Source: Actinoplanes derwentensis
Lineage (GTDB): Bacteria; Actinomycetota; Actinomycetes; Mycobacteriales; Micromonosporaceae
Assembly: GCF_900104725.1 (NCBI RefSeq)
Contig: NZ_LT629758.1
Location: 6,090,501-6,154,500 of the forward strand
DNA: 64,000 nt
Direction: 5' to 3'
Of this stretch, positions 52,852 through 62,411 are shown one piece after another; positions within the stretch are counted from its first letter, which is position 1, and each line of letters begins with the position of its first letter. The notes beneath the pieces are model-generated. The model searched no databases and was not told where the DNA came from. It was given only the letters and a program-made list of their open reading frames with translations. The translations under genes and the position numbers were made by a program.

Positions 52852-53097
52852 ATGCGCGTCCAGCTCAAGCCCATCAAGGCGATCGCTCAGAATCAGTCGG
52901 AGCACACTCAGACGCTCGCCAAGCACACCGCGATGTTCGAGAAGGTGACCGCGACTCTCGACAGGCATACCGCGATGCACAAGGAACACGGCCTGGCGCT
53001 CTCCGGTCTCACCATCGACATGCATCTCGCCAAAGATCGGGACGAGCAGATCATCGGACTGCTGCACACGCTGATCGACCGCGAAGACGGTCGGTAG
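52852..53097 (+). CDS. Small coiled-coil protein
   Basis: This 81-aa protein starts at ATG 52852 after the terminator hairpin, with GAGG close upstream. It is a single amphipathic coiled coil with a near 11-residue repeat (QTLAKHTAMFEKV, ATLDRHTAMHKEH). It has no known partner. It could be an artefact, but the heptad pattern supports it. Confidence 0.5.
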   Translation: MRVQLKPIKAIAQNQSEHTQTLAKHTAMFEKVTATLDRHTAMHKEHGLALSGLTIDMHLAKDRDEQIIGLLHTLIDREDGR

Positions 53098-53144
53098 AGC
53101 GGGCGATTCGAGGTCGCCGGGCCGGGCGTGTCACGCTAGAGCGT

Positions 53145-54278
53145 GTGACTGCACCGCTCATGCTCGGCGACCACGCCGTACGACCGCCTGTTGTTCTTGC
53201 TCCGATGGCGGGGATCACCAACGTGGCTTTTCGGCGGCTCTGCCGGGAGCAGGGTGGTGGGGTCTACGTCTGCGAGATGATCACCACTCGGGCGCTCGTG
53301 GAGCGGATTCCGAAGACGCTCAAGATGATCACCTTTGCTGAGGACGAGGGCTTCCGGAGTCTTCAGCTCTACGGGGTGGACCCGGATGTGACGGCGGCCG
53401 CCGTCCGGATGGTCGGTGAGGACAACCTCGCTGATCACATCGACCTGAACTTCGGGTGCCCGGTGCCGAAGGTGACGCGGCGCGGTGGCGGGTCGGCTCT
53501 GCCGTGGCGGCGCCGGCTGTTCGGGCGGATCGTGAGCCAGGCGGTGGCGGCGGCGAAACCGTTCGGGATCCCGCTCACGATCAAGATGCGCAAGGGCATC
53601 GACGACGACCATCTGACGTACGTGGATGCGGGGCTCGCCGCCCAGGAGGCGGGTGTGGCCGCCGTGGCCCTGCACGCTCGCACCGCCGAGCAGCGGTATT
53701 CCGGTAAAGCCGACTGGGACGCGATCGCCACGTTGAAGCAGGCCCTGGACGTGCCGGTGCTCGGCAACGGTGACATCTGGGAGGGTTCGGACGCCCTGCG
53801 CATGGTCGAGCACACCGGCTGCGACGGTGTCGTGGTCGGCCGGGGCTGTCTGGGCCGGCCGTGGCTGTTCGCCGACCTGGAGGCCGCGTTCACCCGGGGT
53901 GCCGCGTACCAGCCGGTGCTGCCGACCCTCGGTGAGGTCAGCAAGATCCTGGCCCGGCACGCGCAACTGCTGGTGGAGGCACTGGAGGACGAGAAGCACG
54001 GTTGTGCCGACTTCCGTAAGCACGTCGCCTGGTACCTGAAGGGTTTCCCGGTCGGCGGCGATCTGCGCCGCAGCCTGGCAATGATCTCCTCACTGGCCGA
54101 GCTGGACGACCTGCTCGCCAAGCTGGACCCGTCGATCCCGTTCCCGGCCGACGCGCTGGGTCAGCCGCGGGGCCGGGTCAACGCCCCGGGCCGGGTGACG
54201 CTGCCGCACGGCTGGCTGGACAGCCGCGACGACGAGACCGTGCCGGAGGGCGCGGAGACCGACGAGTCCGGCGGCTAA
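53145..54278 (+). CDS. dus: tRNA-dihydrouridine synthase
   Basis: This 377-aa protein starts at GTG 53145. The FMN-binding TIM barrel shows VLAPMAGITNVAFRRLCREQG, LQLYGVDPD, HIDLNFGCPVPKVTRRGGG (with the catalytic cysteine of DusB-type enzymes), VALHARTAEQRYSGKADW, VLGNGDIWE and GVVVGRGCLGRPWLF. It reduces uridine to dihydrouridine in the D-loop of tRNAs. Its stop overlaps the convergent gene by 4 nt. Confidence 0.95.
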   Translation: MTAPLMLGDHAVRPPVVLAPMAGITNVAFRRLCREQGGGVYVCEMITTRALVERIPKTLKMITFAEDEGFRSLQLYGVDPDVTAAAVRMVGEDNLADHIDLNFGCPVPKVTRRGGGSALPWRRRLFGRIVSQAVAAAKPFGIPLTIKMRKGIDDDHLTYVDAGLAAQEAGVAAVALHARTAEQRYSGKADWDAIATLKQALDVPVLGNGDIWEGSDALRMVEHTGCDGVVVGRGCLGRPWLFADLEAAFTRGAAYQPVLPTLGEVSKILARHAQLLVEALEDEKHGCADFRKHVAWYLKGFPVGGDLRRSLAMISSLAELDDLLAKLDPSIPFPADALGQPRGRVNAPGRVTLPHGWLDSRDDETVPEGAETDESGG

Positions 54279-55333
54279 CGGTTCATCCGGTAAGCGACAA
54301 CCGCGGCAGCGATCGCCAGCAGCGCGACGATCACCGCAAAAGCGATCTTCACCGCGCTGTACGGCCGCTCGCCCGCCACCTCGGCCGTGCGCCCGTTCAC
54401 GATCACGTTGAACGTGCGCCCGGCATGCAGGTAACACATGATCCAGACCGGTAGCAGCATCAGCTTGAACGTGACCTCGTGGTACGACGTGGCGACCTGA
54501 TGCACCCGCTGCTCGTCGCCGCCGATGTCGTTCCTGCAGTCGCGTTCGATGACCGGGGCCATCCGGGCTTTGGCGTGTTCCAGGCCGGCTTCGGGTTCGA
54601 CCTCGTACCGCAGGGTCTCGTGTCCGGCCAGGAACTCCGGCCGGTACGGCTGCGCCTCGGGCAGCGGCCACGGCTCCAGCTTGTGCAGATGGTCCGGCAT
54701 GACCCGCCCGGTGCCCACGATCAGCACGTCGTCGAAGAACCGGGACACCGTGCCGCCGGCCGGGTACCAGCGCGTCTTGCGTACCTGCCGGGTCTTGGTC
54801 TCGCCGTTGTCCTGGTAGGTCTCGGTGACCCAGTAGTGCTCGCCGCGCTCACCGCGGTACCGCGAGACCGTTCCGGCGTCGTACGTCCAGTGCGGCAGGT
54901 ACGAACTGTGCGCCGATTCGGCCTCGGTGACCTTCTTCAGGCTGTTCGGCGCGAACCAGCGGGACGCCGCCCACTTGCGCAGCGCCTCCCGCAGGGCGTT
55001 GCGGTCGAGGGCGAACGGCAGCACCGCCTCCGGCACCACCTGGTCGCCGGAGGTGACGTCGGCGACCAGCGGCGCGGCACAGAACTGGCAGCGATCGGAG
55101 ATCTTGTCGCTCTGGGTGACCGCGCCGCAGCCTTTGCAGGTGAAGGTGTGCGGTGCCAGGGTGGCGATCGGTTTACGGGGCAGCCGTACGAACGGCTCGT
55201 AGGCGTGTTCGCGGACCGCCCGCTCCGGGGCGGCGATCGGGGTCTCGGCGCCACAGTAGGGGCATTTGAGGACCGTGGTGCCGGGCGCGTATTCGACGTT
55301 GGCTCCGCACGAGGAGCACGGGTACTGGGTCAC
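54275..55333 (-). CDS. Zinc-ribbon membrane protein paired with SPFH protein
   Basis: This 352-aa protein begins with two zinc ribbons (CSSCG with CPYCG, residues about 6-27; CKGCG with CQFCA, about 67-86). A beta-rich middle (HWTYDAGTVSRYRGERGEHYW) follows, and one or two C-terminal membrane helices (LMLLPVWIMCYLHAGRTF, IAFAVIVALLAIAAAVVAY). It overlaps the upstream SPFH gene by 4 nt, so both probably form one complex. Function not established; similar zinc-ribbon/SPFH pairs are widespread. Confidence 0.8.
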   Translation of the reverse strand: MTQYPCSSCGANVEYAPGTTVLKCPYCGAETPIAAPERAVREHAYEPFVRLPRKPIATLAPHTFTCKGCGAVTQSDKISDRCQFCAAPLVADVTSGDQVVPEAVLPFALDRNALREALRKWAASRWFAPNSLKKVTEAESAHSSYLPHWTYDAGTVSRYRGERGEHYWVTETYQDNGETKTRQVRKTRWYPAGGTVSRFFDDVLIVGTGRVMPDHLHKLEPWPLPEAQPYRPEFLAGHETLRYEVEPEAGLEHAKARMAPVIERDCRNDIGGDEQRVHQVATSYHEVTFKLMLLPVWIMCYLHAGRTFNVIVNGRTAEVAGERPYSAVKIAFAVIVALLAIAAAVVAYRMNR

Positions 55334-56403
55334 TGCGGCGGGAGCGGGGGCGGAACGGACGCGAAGACACTGCTCAGCTCGGTGACCTGCCCGGCCGGGG
55401 TCCAGGCGGCCAGGCCGGCCCGCCAGACCAGGGTGTTGCGGTCCAGGCTGCCGGACGTGGCGTGCGCGGTGAGGGTGGCCACGTCGAACGGCCCCTGCTG
55501 CTGCCCGCCGATGGCCGCGAACCAGTCACCGGCGGGAAGAGGCGGCGGCGTCACCGAAGGCTGGTTGAGGGACTGCGCGGCCCGCTGACCGGCGGCCATG
55601 CCGAGCCCGAGCCCGATGGCGTCACCGCTGCCACCAGTGGCGTTGCCGATGGCCTCGGCGGTCTGGAACTTGGTGTAGGTGTCCAGGTTGCCGATCACCC
55701 CCATCGAGGTGCGCTTGTCGAGGGCGGCTTCGACCTCGGGCGGCACCGAGATGTTCTCGATGACGAACTTGGGGATCGCGATGCCGCTGGACGCCAGTTC
55801 GACGGTGAGCACCTCGGACAGGGTCTTGCCGATGGAGAGCTGCTTGGAGGCCAGGTCGAGCATCGGCACGTTCGCGGTGGCGAGCGCGCTGCCCAGGTGA
55901 CTGACGACCAGCTGCCGCAGGAACTCGTGCACTTCGGCGGTACGGAACTGCGGGTCGGTGCCGACGAGTTCACTGAGCAGCCGGCCCGGGTCGGAGACCT
56001 TCATCGCGAAGCTGCCGAACGCGCGCAGCCGGACCGCCCCGAACTCGGGGTCGCGCACCATCACCGGGTTCTGGGTGCCCCACTTCATGTCGGTGAACAG
56101 CCGGGTGTTGACGAAGTACACCTCGGCCTTCCACGGCGAGTCGAAGCCGTGCCGCCAGTTCTTCAGCGTCGTCATGATCGGCATGTTCTGCGTGGTCAGC
56201 GTGTGGGTGCCGGGCGCGAACCAGTCGGCGACCCGGCCCTCGTTGACGAACACCGCGGTCTGCGACTCACGCACGACGAGCTTGGCGCCCATCTTGATCT
56301 CGTTCTGGTAGCGCGGGAAGCGCCAGACGATCGTGTCGCGGCTGTCGTCCAGCCATTCGATGATGTCGACCAGCTCACCCTTGAGTTTGTCCCAGAGGCT
56401 CAT
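55330..56403 (-). CDS. SPFH-domain protein with C-terminal GYF-like domain (YdjI-like)
   Basis: This 357-aa protein has an SPFH/band 7 core (about 35-220; KLVVRESQTAVFVNEGRVADW, RLRAFGSFAMKVSDPGRLL), a glycine-rich linker and a C-terminal GYF_2-like domain (DWFAAIGGQQQGPFDVATL, about 292-345). It lacks a transmembrane helix. YdjI-like proteins are thought to organise membrane stress responses. Confidence 0.85.
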   Translation of the reverse strand: MSLWDKLKGELVDIIEWLDDSRDTIVWRFPRYQNEIKMGAKLVVRESQTAVFVNEGRVADWFAPGTHTLTTQNMPIMTTLKNWRHGFDSPWKAEVYFVNTRLFTDMKWGTQNPVMVRDPEFGAVRLRAFGSFAMKVSDPGRLLSELVGTDPQFRTAEVHEFLRQLVVSHLGSALATANVPMLDLASKQLSIGKTLSEVLTVELASSGIAIPKFVIENISVPPEVEAALDKRTSMGVIGNLDTYTKFQTAEAIGNATGGSGDAIGLGLGMAAGQRAAQSLNQPSVTPPPLPAGDWFAAIGGQQQGPFDVATLTAHATSGSLDRNTLVWRAGLAAWTPAGQVTELSSVFASVPPPLPPQ

Positions 56404-56505
56404 GCCGGCTCCTTCGCTCGATCATCGGTGCGCGCTCGACCGTACCAATCGGCCCCCAGACTCACGCTCACCAGGTAAAAGCGACGGCCGCCTAGGATCG
56501 TACGA

Positions 56506-57390
56506 ATGCTGGATCGCCTGAAGAAGCTCCTCTCGCCCACACCGGTGCCGGCCCCGCGGCCCGAGTGGGACCGCCCGTGGAATCTGGCCGAGGCCGAACG
56601 GCAGGGCGAACCGATGCTCCGGCAGCGGCTGGAACAGGGCGACATCCGGGCCTGGCCGCTGTTGAGTGCCCTGCTCACCGATCAGGGCCGGATGGACGAC
56701 CTGGTCCGGGCCCGTGACGAGCTGGCGGCACGGACCACGGAACAGCAGCTGAGGGAACTCGTGCACCAGTCGTCTCGGCTCTCCGACAACGAGCGGCTCG
56801 ACGCCGCCGAATTCCAGCTGGCCATGGTCACCCGTTTCCCGGCCGGTTCGGACGAACTGGGGAAGTGCGCCTCACGGATGGCCGAGGCCGGCCGGCTCGA
56901 CGAGGCGGTGACGTACCTCCGGGAGTCGATCCGTCTCGCCGGTCCCCGGGTCTCCTTCTTCCAGCACCCGATGTGGACGATCAAGGTGCTGACCGCCGCC
57001 GGCCGCTACGACGACGCCGAGGAATTGCTCCGGGGCTACCCTTACGACGACTACGCCATCTCCGCTCTGGCCCTGATGATGCAGGTCAGGGGGCGTACCA
57101 CCGAGGGCGAACAGTTGCTCCACCAGCATATGACGACCGGCCCGGCGGTTCCGGGGCAACCTCTGCCGGCCAGCCGGGAGGTCATCCGGCTGACGCTGTT
57201 CACCCTGCTGGAACGGGCCGGCCGGACGGACGAGGCCGCCGGGCTCCGCCCCGCTCACGGCTGGTCGCACGAGCGGGGCGGACCGGCGTCGCGGAACACC
57301 TGGACCGGTAGCTGGCCGACCCCGGAACAGGACCGGCACCAGACGATCTGGTCGGTCGTCGACGACTGGGGCCGGGGGACGGCTGTTTAG
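56506..57390 (+). CDS. TPR-like repeat protein
   Basis: This 294-aa helical protein has degenerate TPR-type hairpins (CASRMAEAGRLDEAVTYLRES, VLTAAGRYDDAEELLRG, LLERAGRTDEAAGL). It is divergent from the SPFH pair and may belong with it functionally. Its stop overlaps the convergent GH43 gene by 4 nt. Function unknown. Confidence 0.65.
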   Translation: MLDRLKKLLSPTPVPAPRPEWDRPWNLAEAERQGEPMLRQRLEQGDIRAWPLLSALLTDQGRMDDLVRARDELAARTTEQQLRELVHQSSRLSDNERLDAAEFQLAMVTRFPAGSDELGKCASRMAEAGRLDEAVTYLRESIRLAGPRVSFFQHPMWTIKVLTAAGRYDDAEELLRGYPYDDYAISALALMMQVRGRTTEGEQLLHQHMTTGPAVPGQPLPASREVIRLTLFTLLERAGRTDEAAGLRPAHGWSHERGGPASRNTWTGSWPTPEQDRHQTIWSVVDDWGRGTAV

Positions 57391-58370
57391 AAGGCCGTCG
57401 GCCAGCCGGACGAACTCCAGCTCAGCAGGTTGACGCCGAGCCGCGCGTCGCCCGCCGCCGTGTAGTAGTGGTAGGCCAGCACGTCCTGGTCGCCGTCGGC
57501 GAAGACCGCCGGGTGGCCGGGGCCGTACACCGCGTCGTGCGAGGCCAGGATCTCGGTGCCGCCACCGGCGGTCATCAGCGTGCCGGCTCGGTCCTTGTAC
57601 GGTCCGGTGATGCTCGCGGACCGGCCGACCATGGTCCGGTAGGTGCTGGACGCGCCCTTGCAGCACAGATCGAAGGCCACGAACAGGTAGTAGTAACCGT
57701 TGCGGTAGTAGATGTGCGGCGCCTCGATCGACTTGCTGTTCACGAACCGCTCGGCGAGGTGATGGATCGTGGTGTCGGCCCGTTTGCCGGTCGACGGGTT
57801 CAGTTTGATCATCTTGATGCCGCTCCAGAAGGAGCCGAAGCTGAGCCACCACTCGCCCGACGGCGTGACCGTCAGGTTCGGGTCGATCGCGTTGAAACCG
57901 CTGCTCGTGGTGCTCTCCACGATCTTGCCGTAGTTCGACCAGGTGCCGGCCGCGCCGGTGGTGCTGCCGGCCAGGAAGATCGCCGACTTACTGGAGCCGA
58001 ACGTGGAGGCGGAGTAGTACATCAGGTACTTCCCGCCCCGGTACGAGATGTCCGGCGCCCACAGGTTGGTGTCACCACCGGTGTAGGCGTCCGCCCACGG
58101 GGTGCCGTTCGGGAACGCCTGCCCCGCGGCCACGAAATTGGTCCGGTCCGCCGACGTCGTCAGCCCGATACCGGGTGCCGTGTAGGCCAGGATGTAGCCG
58201 CCGCCCGGCTTCTTCACGATCGTCGGATCGTGCGCGAACGTCGACCCGGTCACCACCCCCGGGTTCGGATAGGTCGCGGCATCAGCCCTGGTCAGGCCGT
58301 ACACGCTGGCGGACACGGCCAGCAGGCCGGTGGTCGCGGCGAGAAGGAACTTACGGAGACGCGATGGCAT
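57387..58370 (-). CDS. Secreted GH43 arabinan endo-1,5-alpha-L-arabinosidase
   Basis: With ATG 58370 this is a 327-aa precursor. The signal peptide (MPSRLRKFLLAATTGLLAVS and on) is probably cut after A-D-A at about 31. The five-bladed propeller carries the GH43 acid triad: base D48 (HDPTIV), D163 (NAIDPNL) and acid E216 (KSIEAPHIYY). WAPDISYRGGKYLMYYS and GPGHPAVFADGDQDVLAYHYY are typical of arabinanases. It hydrolyses plant arabinan outside the cell. No binding module follows. Confidence 0.9.
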   Translation of the reverse strand: MPSRLRKFLLAATTGLLAVSASVYGLTRADAATYPNPGVVTGSTFAHDPTIVKKPGGGYILAYTAPGIGLTTSADRTNFVAAGQAFPNGTPWADAYTGGDTNLWAPDISYRGGKYLMYYSASTFGSSKSAIFLAGSTTGAAGTWSNYGKIVESTTSSGFNAIDPNLTVTPSGEWWLSFGSFWSGIKMIKLNPSTGKRADTTIHHLAERFVNSKSIEAPHIYYRNGYYYLFVAFDLCCKGASSTYRTMVGRSASITGPYKDRAGTLMTAGGGTEILASHDAVYGPGHPAVFADGDQDVLAYHYYTAAGDARLGVNLLSWSSSGWPTAF

Positions 58371-58450
58371 GGACGAGATCGCCTTTCGACAGGGGGACTG
58401 CCGATAGGTGTGCTCCGGGGCCGGAAAGGTTGCCTGTTCTGCCGCGGCCG

Positions 58451-59530
58451 TCAGCGCAGATTCGCCTCGTCGGCGGCGGCCCGCCCGGATTCCCACCCTT
58501 CCAGGCTCTCCACCCGGCTGCCGCGCACCCGGACCGTACGCGGGAAAGCCTTGTCCATCGCCTTGTCGACCTGGACCTCGCGACTGCGCAGCACCGGCAG
58601 CAGATCGCTGTGGCCGGTCATCTCCTGCTCGACCACCTGCCGCATCCGTTCCCCGATCCGCACCCCGTACGCCACCAGGAACGACCGCCGAAAAGGCTTC
58701 AACCTGGCCTTTCGTACGTTCTTCTCGTCCCGCACCATCGCCCGGTTCGCCTGCACCAGCAACGACGTGTACAGCAACTCGACCGCGTCGATGTCGGAGT
58801 CGAAGCCGAAGACCGTGCTGAACCCCAGGTCCTGCGACCAGACCGTGCGGCACGTGTTGGCCCGTGCCACCGCGTCCAGCAGGCCTGCCTTCTCACTCTC
58901 GTACGGGTGGTCCACACCGATCCGCCGCGCGAACGGGACCACGTCCACCGCCGGGGCGGTGACCTCCTCGATCCGGTACCGGGCGATCAGCTCCTGCGCC
59001 TTGGCGCTGTAGGTCTCCGCCTCGGCCGGGAACTCGGTGCCCTCCGCTTTCGCCAGCAACGCCCGCACGCGGTTGAGGATCCGCTGGTCGGAGTGGTGCT
59101 GAACGATCTTGAGCGGGGTCCCCGGCGGCGGGATCAGGATCTCGATGGCCGGCAGCCGCCGCGTCTCGGCGATCAGCGCCAGCGTGGCGTCCAGGACGGC
59201 GATCCGGTCCGGCTTACGGCCTTCCCCCGCGGTACGCAGCGACTCCGCCTGCGCCCGCCACCGCTCGTCGACGGGCGTCCGGTCCCGCAGGAAGTCCCCG
59301 GCCCCGTCCGCGACCAGGCGCGCCTGAATCGGGTTCCCGAGCCGGGCAACGGTCCGGTACAGCTCGACAGGCTGCCAGCCGTTGCTGAAGAGCCGCTCGA
59401 ACTCCCCACCCAGCACCCCGGCAAGCGCCGCGTCGACCTCGGCCGCTGCCGTCCCGGTCAGGATGTCCAGTGCGTCCTCATGGTCGAGGGAACCAGACCG
59501 CACCCTTTCGATGATGTCCCGGGCGCTCAT
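58451..59530 (-). CDS. DUF2786-domain protein
   Basis: This 359-aa protein has the DUF2786 signature ILNRVRALLAKAEGTEFPAEAETYSAKAQELIARYRI at about 151-187 (shown as ILNRVRALLAKAEG and EAETYSAKAQELI). After it come a helical metallopeptidase-like stretch (LLYTSLLVQANRAMVRDE, FRRSFLVAYGVRIGERM) and an acidic tail. Function unknown. Confidence 0.8.
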   Translation of the reverse strand: MSARDIIERVRSGSLDHEDALDILTGTAAAEVDAALAGVLGGEFERLFSNGWQPVELYRTVARLGNPIQARLVADGAGDFLRDRTPVDERWRAQAESLRTAGEGRKPDRIAVLDATLALIAETRRLPAIEILIPPPGTPLKIVQHHSDQRILNRVRALLAKAEGTEFPAEAETYSAKAQELIARYRIEEVTAPAVDVVPFARRIGVDHPYESEKAGLLDAVARANTCRTVWSQDLGFSTVFGFDSDIDAVELLYTSLLVQANRAMVRDEKNVRKARLKPFRRSFLVAYGVRIGERMRQVVEQEMTGHSDLLPVLRSREVQVDKAMDKAFPRTVRVRGSRVESLEGWESGRAAADEANLR

Positions 59531-59639
59531 GACCAGAGATGGTAGTTGCCGACCCCGCAGATCCGGCCCCCGGAGTGTGCAGCGGCACCTCCCTGACCGG
59601 CTCGCCCCTTCTCCGCACGGGTCCGGCAGGCGCCGAGGC

Positions 59640-60281
59640 TCACGGCCGGGGTCGCTGCACGAAACAGTCGACCGTACGGCAGTGGTGCTGGATCCACCCC
59701 TGACTCACCGGACAGATCCAGCCCGCGACGCCGAGAGCCGTGGCGTGGATGTCGGCGACCGGGCGGTTGAAGATCGGTTCGTTGTGCGCCAGGCGATTGC
59801 GGCACAGATGCAGCACGGCGACTCCGTCATGGATGACCCGGCGCTGGGCCTGGCCCGGAAAAGCACGATGCAGTGTCTGCCGCCACAGTGTGCCGTCATA
59901 GTGATTGGCCAGAAGGAAACGCCAGAAGCCGAGGCCGAGTTCGGCCACGACCCGCCCCGGCGTCTCCGGCCTGGCGCTCCGGGCGACTCGTGTCCGCGCG
60001 GCCCGGATGTCGTCGACTGCGCGTTCCTGCAGTCCCAGCCCGCGAACCAGGTACCACCTCGGCTCCTGAAAGCGCTGTCTGGACCAGGCCGACAACCGCT
60101 CGTGCAGAGCGTTCCGCAGTACCACCTCTACATGGCCGATGGTCTCACCCAGGGCCGCGGACACTCCCGCGTTCCAGGAGTAGAGGTCTAACGCGGCACC
60201 GAGATCCCCGTTCATAGCGGCGAGGTAAGGCGCCATTCTTTCGGGCGAAAAGCGTTGCCGAAGGATCTCGAACTCGGACAT
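59640..60281 (-). CDS. Abi-like HEPN-domain protein
   Basis: From ATG 60281 this is a 213-aa protein; an in-frame ATG at 60353 would add a poorly conserved-looking N-terminus. It matches the Abi_2-like pattern: LYSWNAGVSAALGETIGHVE and VVLRNALHERL in the first half, FWRFLLANHY in the middle, and CRNRLAHNEPIF at the end. R161-N-R-L-A-H166 is the Rx4-6H motif of HEPN ribonucleases. Related proteins abort phage infection or act as toxins. No antitoxin gene is evident beside it. A dyad lies about 90 bp upstream. Confidence 0.72.
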   Translation of the reverse strand: MSEFEILRQRFSPERMAPYLAAMNGDLGAALDLYSWNAGVSAALGETIGHVEVVLRNALHERLSAWSRQRFQEPRWYLVRGLGLQERAVDDIRAARTRVARSARPETPGRVVAELGLGFWRFLLANHYDGTLWRQTLHRAFPGQAQRRVIHDGVAVLHLCRNRLAHNEPIFNRPVADIHATALGVAGWICPVSQGWIQHHCRTVDCFVQRPRP

Positions 60282-60372
60282 CAGGCACCGTTTCCCCGGT
60301 CTGCGGCTGCTAGTATTCGAAGCGAAGACCCCGGTCGCCTCTGCCTCAGGCATGCTGCCGGGGTTATTGCTT

Positions 60373-60389
60373 GCGACTATACTAGTCGC
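60373..60389. promoter_or_regulatory. Operator-like dyad between the Abi-like and XdhC-like genes
   Basis: The perfect dyad GCGACTA-TAC-TAGTCGC overlaps TATACT on one strand and TAGTAT on the other, both plausible -10 boxes, in the 188-bp divergent gap. A regulator bound here could control both genes. Confidence 0.5.
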
Positions 60390-60469
60390 CAGACCAGTTG
60401 CCTCATGCGGCGCTCCTTTTCGGACGCGGCGGGCTTGTTCTTCGGGATGCGTCTGGCAGAGTCGGTGGG

Positions 60470-60958
60470 GTGAGTGAGCAATCAGGGCCGCGGCGGCTGA
60501 TCGCCGTTTTCGCGTCGCCGGTGGCGGAGATGCTGTTCCGGTTCGGGATCGAACTGGGGTACCGAACCGTGTTGGTGGAACCGGATCCGACGCGGCTCGC
60601 CGGGACTCCGCGGCCGCACGGGGACACCTTCGTCAGTGATCTGATGGCGGCGGAGCCGGACGAGCACACCGACATCCTGCTGACCGATCATCACCGGTCC
60701 GAGGCCGAGATCGGGGCGCTGCTGCGCGAGGCCTTGACCGGGAAGTCGCGGTGGATCGGCATTCTGGGTAATCCGCGCGCCGAGGGGCCGCACGTGGCGG
60801 CGCTGCGCGACCTGGGCGTGCCGGAGGCGGAGATCGCGCGGGTGCACCGCCCGGTCGGCCTGAACATCGGTTCGCGGACCCCGGCCGAGATCGCCGTGGC
60901 GACCCTGGCCGGGTTGATCGCGGACCGGAACGACCGTCCGGGCGGTTTCGTTTTTTAG
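60470..60958 (+). CDS. XdhC C-terminal-domain protein
   Basis: This 162-aa protein starts at GTG 60470. It is only the Rossmann domain of XdhC: IAVFASPVAEMLFRFGIELGY, DILLTDHHRSEAEIGALLREAL, WIGILGNPRAEGPHVAALRDLG and VGLNIGSRTPAEIAVATLAGLI. It lacks the N-terminal XdhC domain. Full-length XdhC proteins mature molybdenum enzymes. No such enzyme is encoded nearby. Confidence 0.8.
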   Translation: MSEQSGPRRLIAVFASPVAEMLFRFGIELGYRTVLVEPDPTRLAGTPRPHGDTFVSDLMAAEPDEHTDILLTDHHRSEAEIGALLREALTGKSRWIGILGNPRAEGPHVAALRDLGVPEAEIARVHRPVGLNIGSRTPAEIAVATLAGLIADRNDRPGGFVF

Positions 60959-60962
60959 ATGA

Positions 60963-62342
60963 TCAGCAGCCGGGCAGGCGCTTGATCAGGTAGTCCTCGA
61001 TCTGGTCGAGGGAGACCCGCTCCTGCTTCATGGTGTCGCGGTCGCGCACCGTCACCGCGTTGTCGGTGAGGGTGTCGAAGTCGACGGTGACGCAGAACGG
61101 GGTGCCGATCTCGTCCTGGCGACGGTAGCGACGGCCGATGGCCTGCGAGTCGTCGAACTCGACGACCCAGCGCTTGCGCAGGTTCGCGGACAGTTCGCGG
61201 GCTTTCGGCGACAGCTCCGGGTTGCGCGACAGCGGCAGCACCGCGACCTTGACCGGGGCCAGGCGCGGGTCGAAGCGCATCACGGTGCGCTTGTCGACGC
61301 CGCCCTTGGTGTTGGGCGCCTCGTCCTCGTCGTAGGCCTCGAGTAGGAAGGCCAGCACCGCGCGGGTGAGGCCGGCGGCGGGCTCGATGACGTACGGCAC
61401 CCAGCGCTCGCCCTTCTCCTGGTCGAAGAAGCTCAGGTCGACGCCGGAGTGCTTGGAGTGCGTCGTCAGGTCGAAGTCGGTGCGGTTGGCGATGCCTTCG
61501 AGTTCGGCGAATTCGGTGCCGCCGAACTGGAAGCGGTACTCGATGTCGACGGTCCGTTTCGAGTAGTGCGAGAGCTTCTCCTGGGCGTGCTCGTAGAACC
61601 GCAGGTTGCTCTCGGACAGGCCGAGGTCGCGGTACCAGTTCCAGCGCTCCTGCAGCCAGTACTCGTGCCACTGCTCGTCGCTGCCCGGCGGGACGAAGAA
61701 CTCCATCTCCATCTGCTCGAACTCGCGGGTCCGGAAGATGAAGTTGCCGGGGGTGATCTCGTTGCGGAAGCTCTTGCCGACCTGGGCGATGCCGAACGGC
61801 GGCTTCTTGCGGGCCGCGGTCGCCACGTTGTTGTAGTTGACGAAGATGCCCTGGGCGGTCTCGGGCCGCAGGTAGTGCATGCCGTCGGCGCTCTCGGTCG
61901 GGCCGAGGAAGGTCTTCATCAGGCCGTTGAACATCTTCGGCTCGGTGAAGGTGCCCTTGTTGCCGCAGTTGGGGCAGTTCAGTTCCTGGAGCGAGGCGGG
62001 GGCCTTGCCGTGTTTGGCCTCGAACGCCTCTTCCAGGTGGTCGGCCCGGAACCGCTTGTGGCAGGACTGGCACTCGGTCAGCGGGTCGACGAACGCGTCG
62101 AGGTGACCGGAGGCGGCCCACACGTCACGCGACAGGATGACCGCCGAGTCCAGGCCGACGATGTCGTCGCGCTGCTGGACCATGGTCTTCCACCACTGCC
62201 GGCGGACGTTCTCCTTCAGCTCCACGCCCAGCGGACCGTAGTCCCAGGCCGAGCGGGTGCCTCCGTAGATCTCGCTGGAGGGGAAGACGAAGCCCCGGCG
62301 TTTGGCCAGGCTGACGACGCTGTCGATACGGTCGGCAGGCAT
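60963..62342 (-). CDS. glyS: Glycyl-tRNA synthetase (single-chain, class II)
   Basis: This 459-aa enzyme begins [20 protein letters not shown]. It has zinc-type cysteines ([16 protein letters not shown]), the class II core ([37 protein letters not shown], and [19 protein letters not shown]) and a C-terminal anticodon-binding domain ([31 protein letters not shown]). It charges tRNA-Gly. Essential gene. Confidence 0.97.
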   Translation of the reverse strand: MPADRIDSVVSLAKRRGFVFPSSEIYGGTRSAWDYGPLGVELKENVRRQWWKTMVQQRDDIVGLDSAVILSRDVWAASGHLDAFVDPLTECQSCHKRFRADHLEEAFEAKHGKAPASLQELNCPNCGNKGTFTEPKMFNGLMKTFLGPTESADGMHYLRPETAQGIFVNYNNVATAARKKPPFGIAQVGKSFRNEITPGNFIFRTREFEQMEMEFFVPPGSDEQWHEYWLQERWNWYRDLGLSESNLRFYEHAQEKLSHYSKRTVDIEYRFQFGGTEFAELEGIANRTDFDLTTHSKHSGVDLSFFDQEKGERWVPYVIEPAAGLTRAVLAFLLEAYDEDEAPNTKGGVDKRTVMRFDPRLAPVKVAVLPLSRNPELSPKARELSANLRKRWVVEFDDSQAIGRRYRRQDEIGTPFCVTVDFDTLTDNAVTVRDRDTMKQERVSLDQIEDYLIKRLPGC

Positions 62343-62411
62343 GTGAATCTCCTCCTGCGCCGGCTGGGTGTCGGCGGGGAAATCAGTGGGTTATCAGGAC
62401 GAAAAGCGAGA

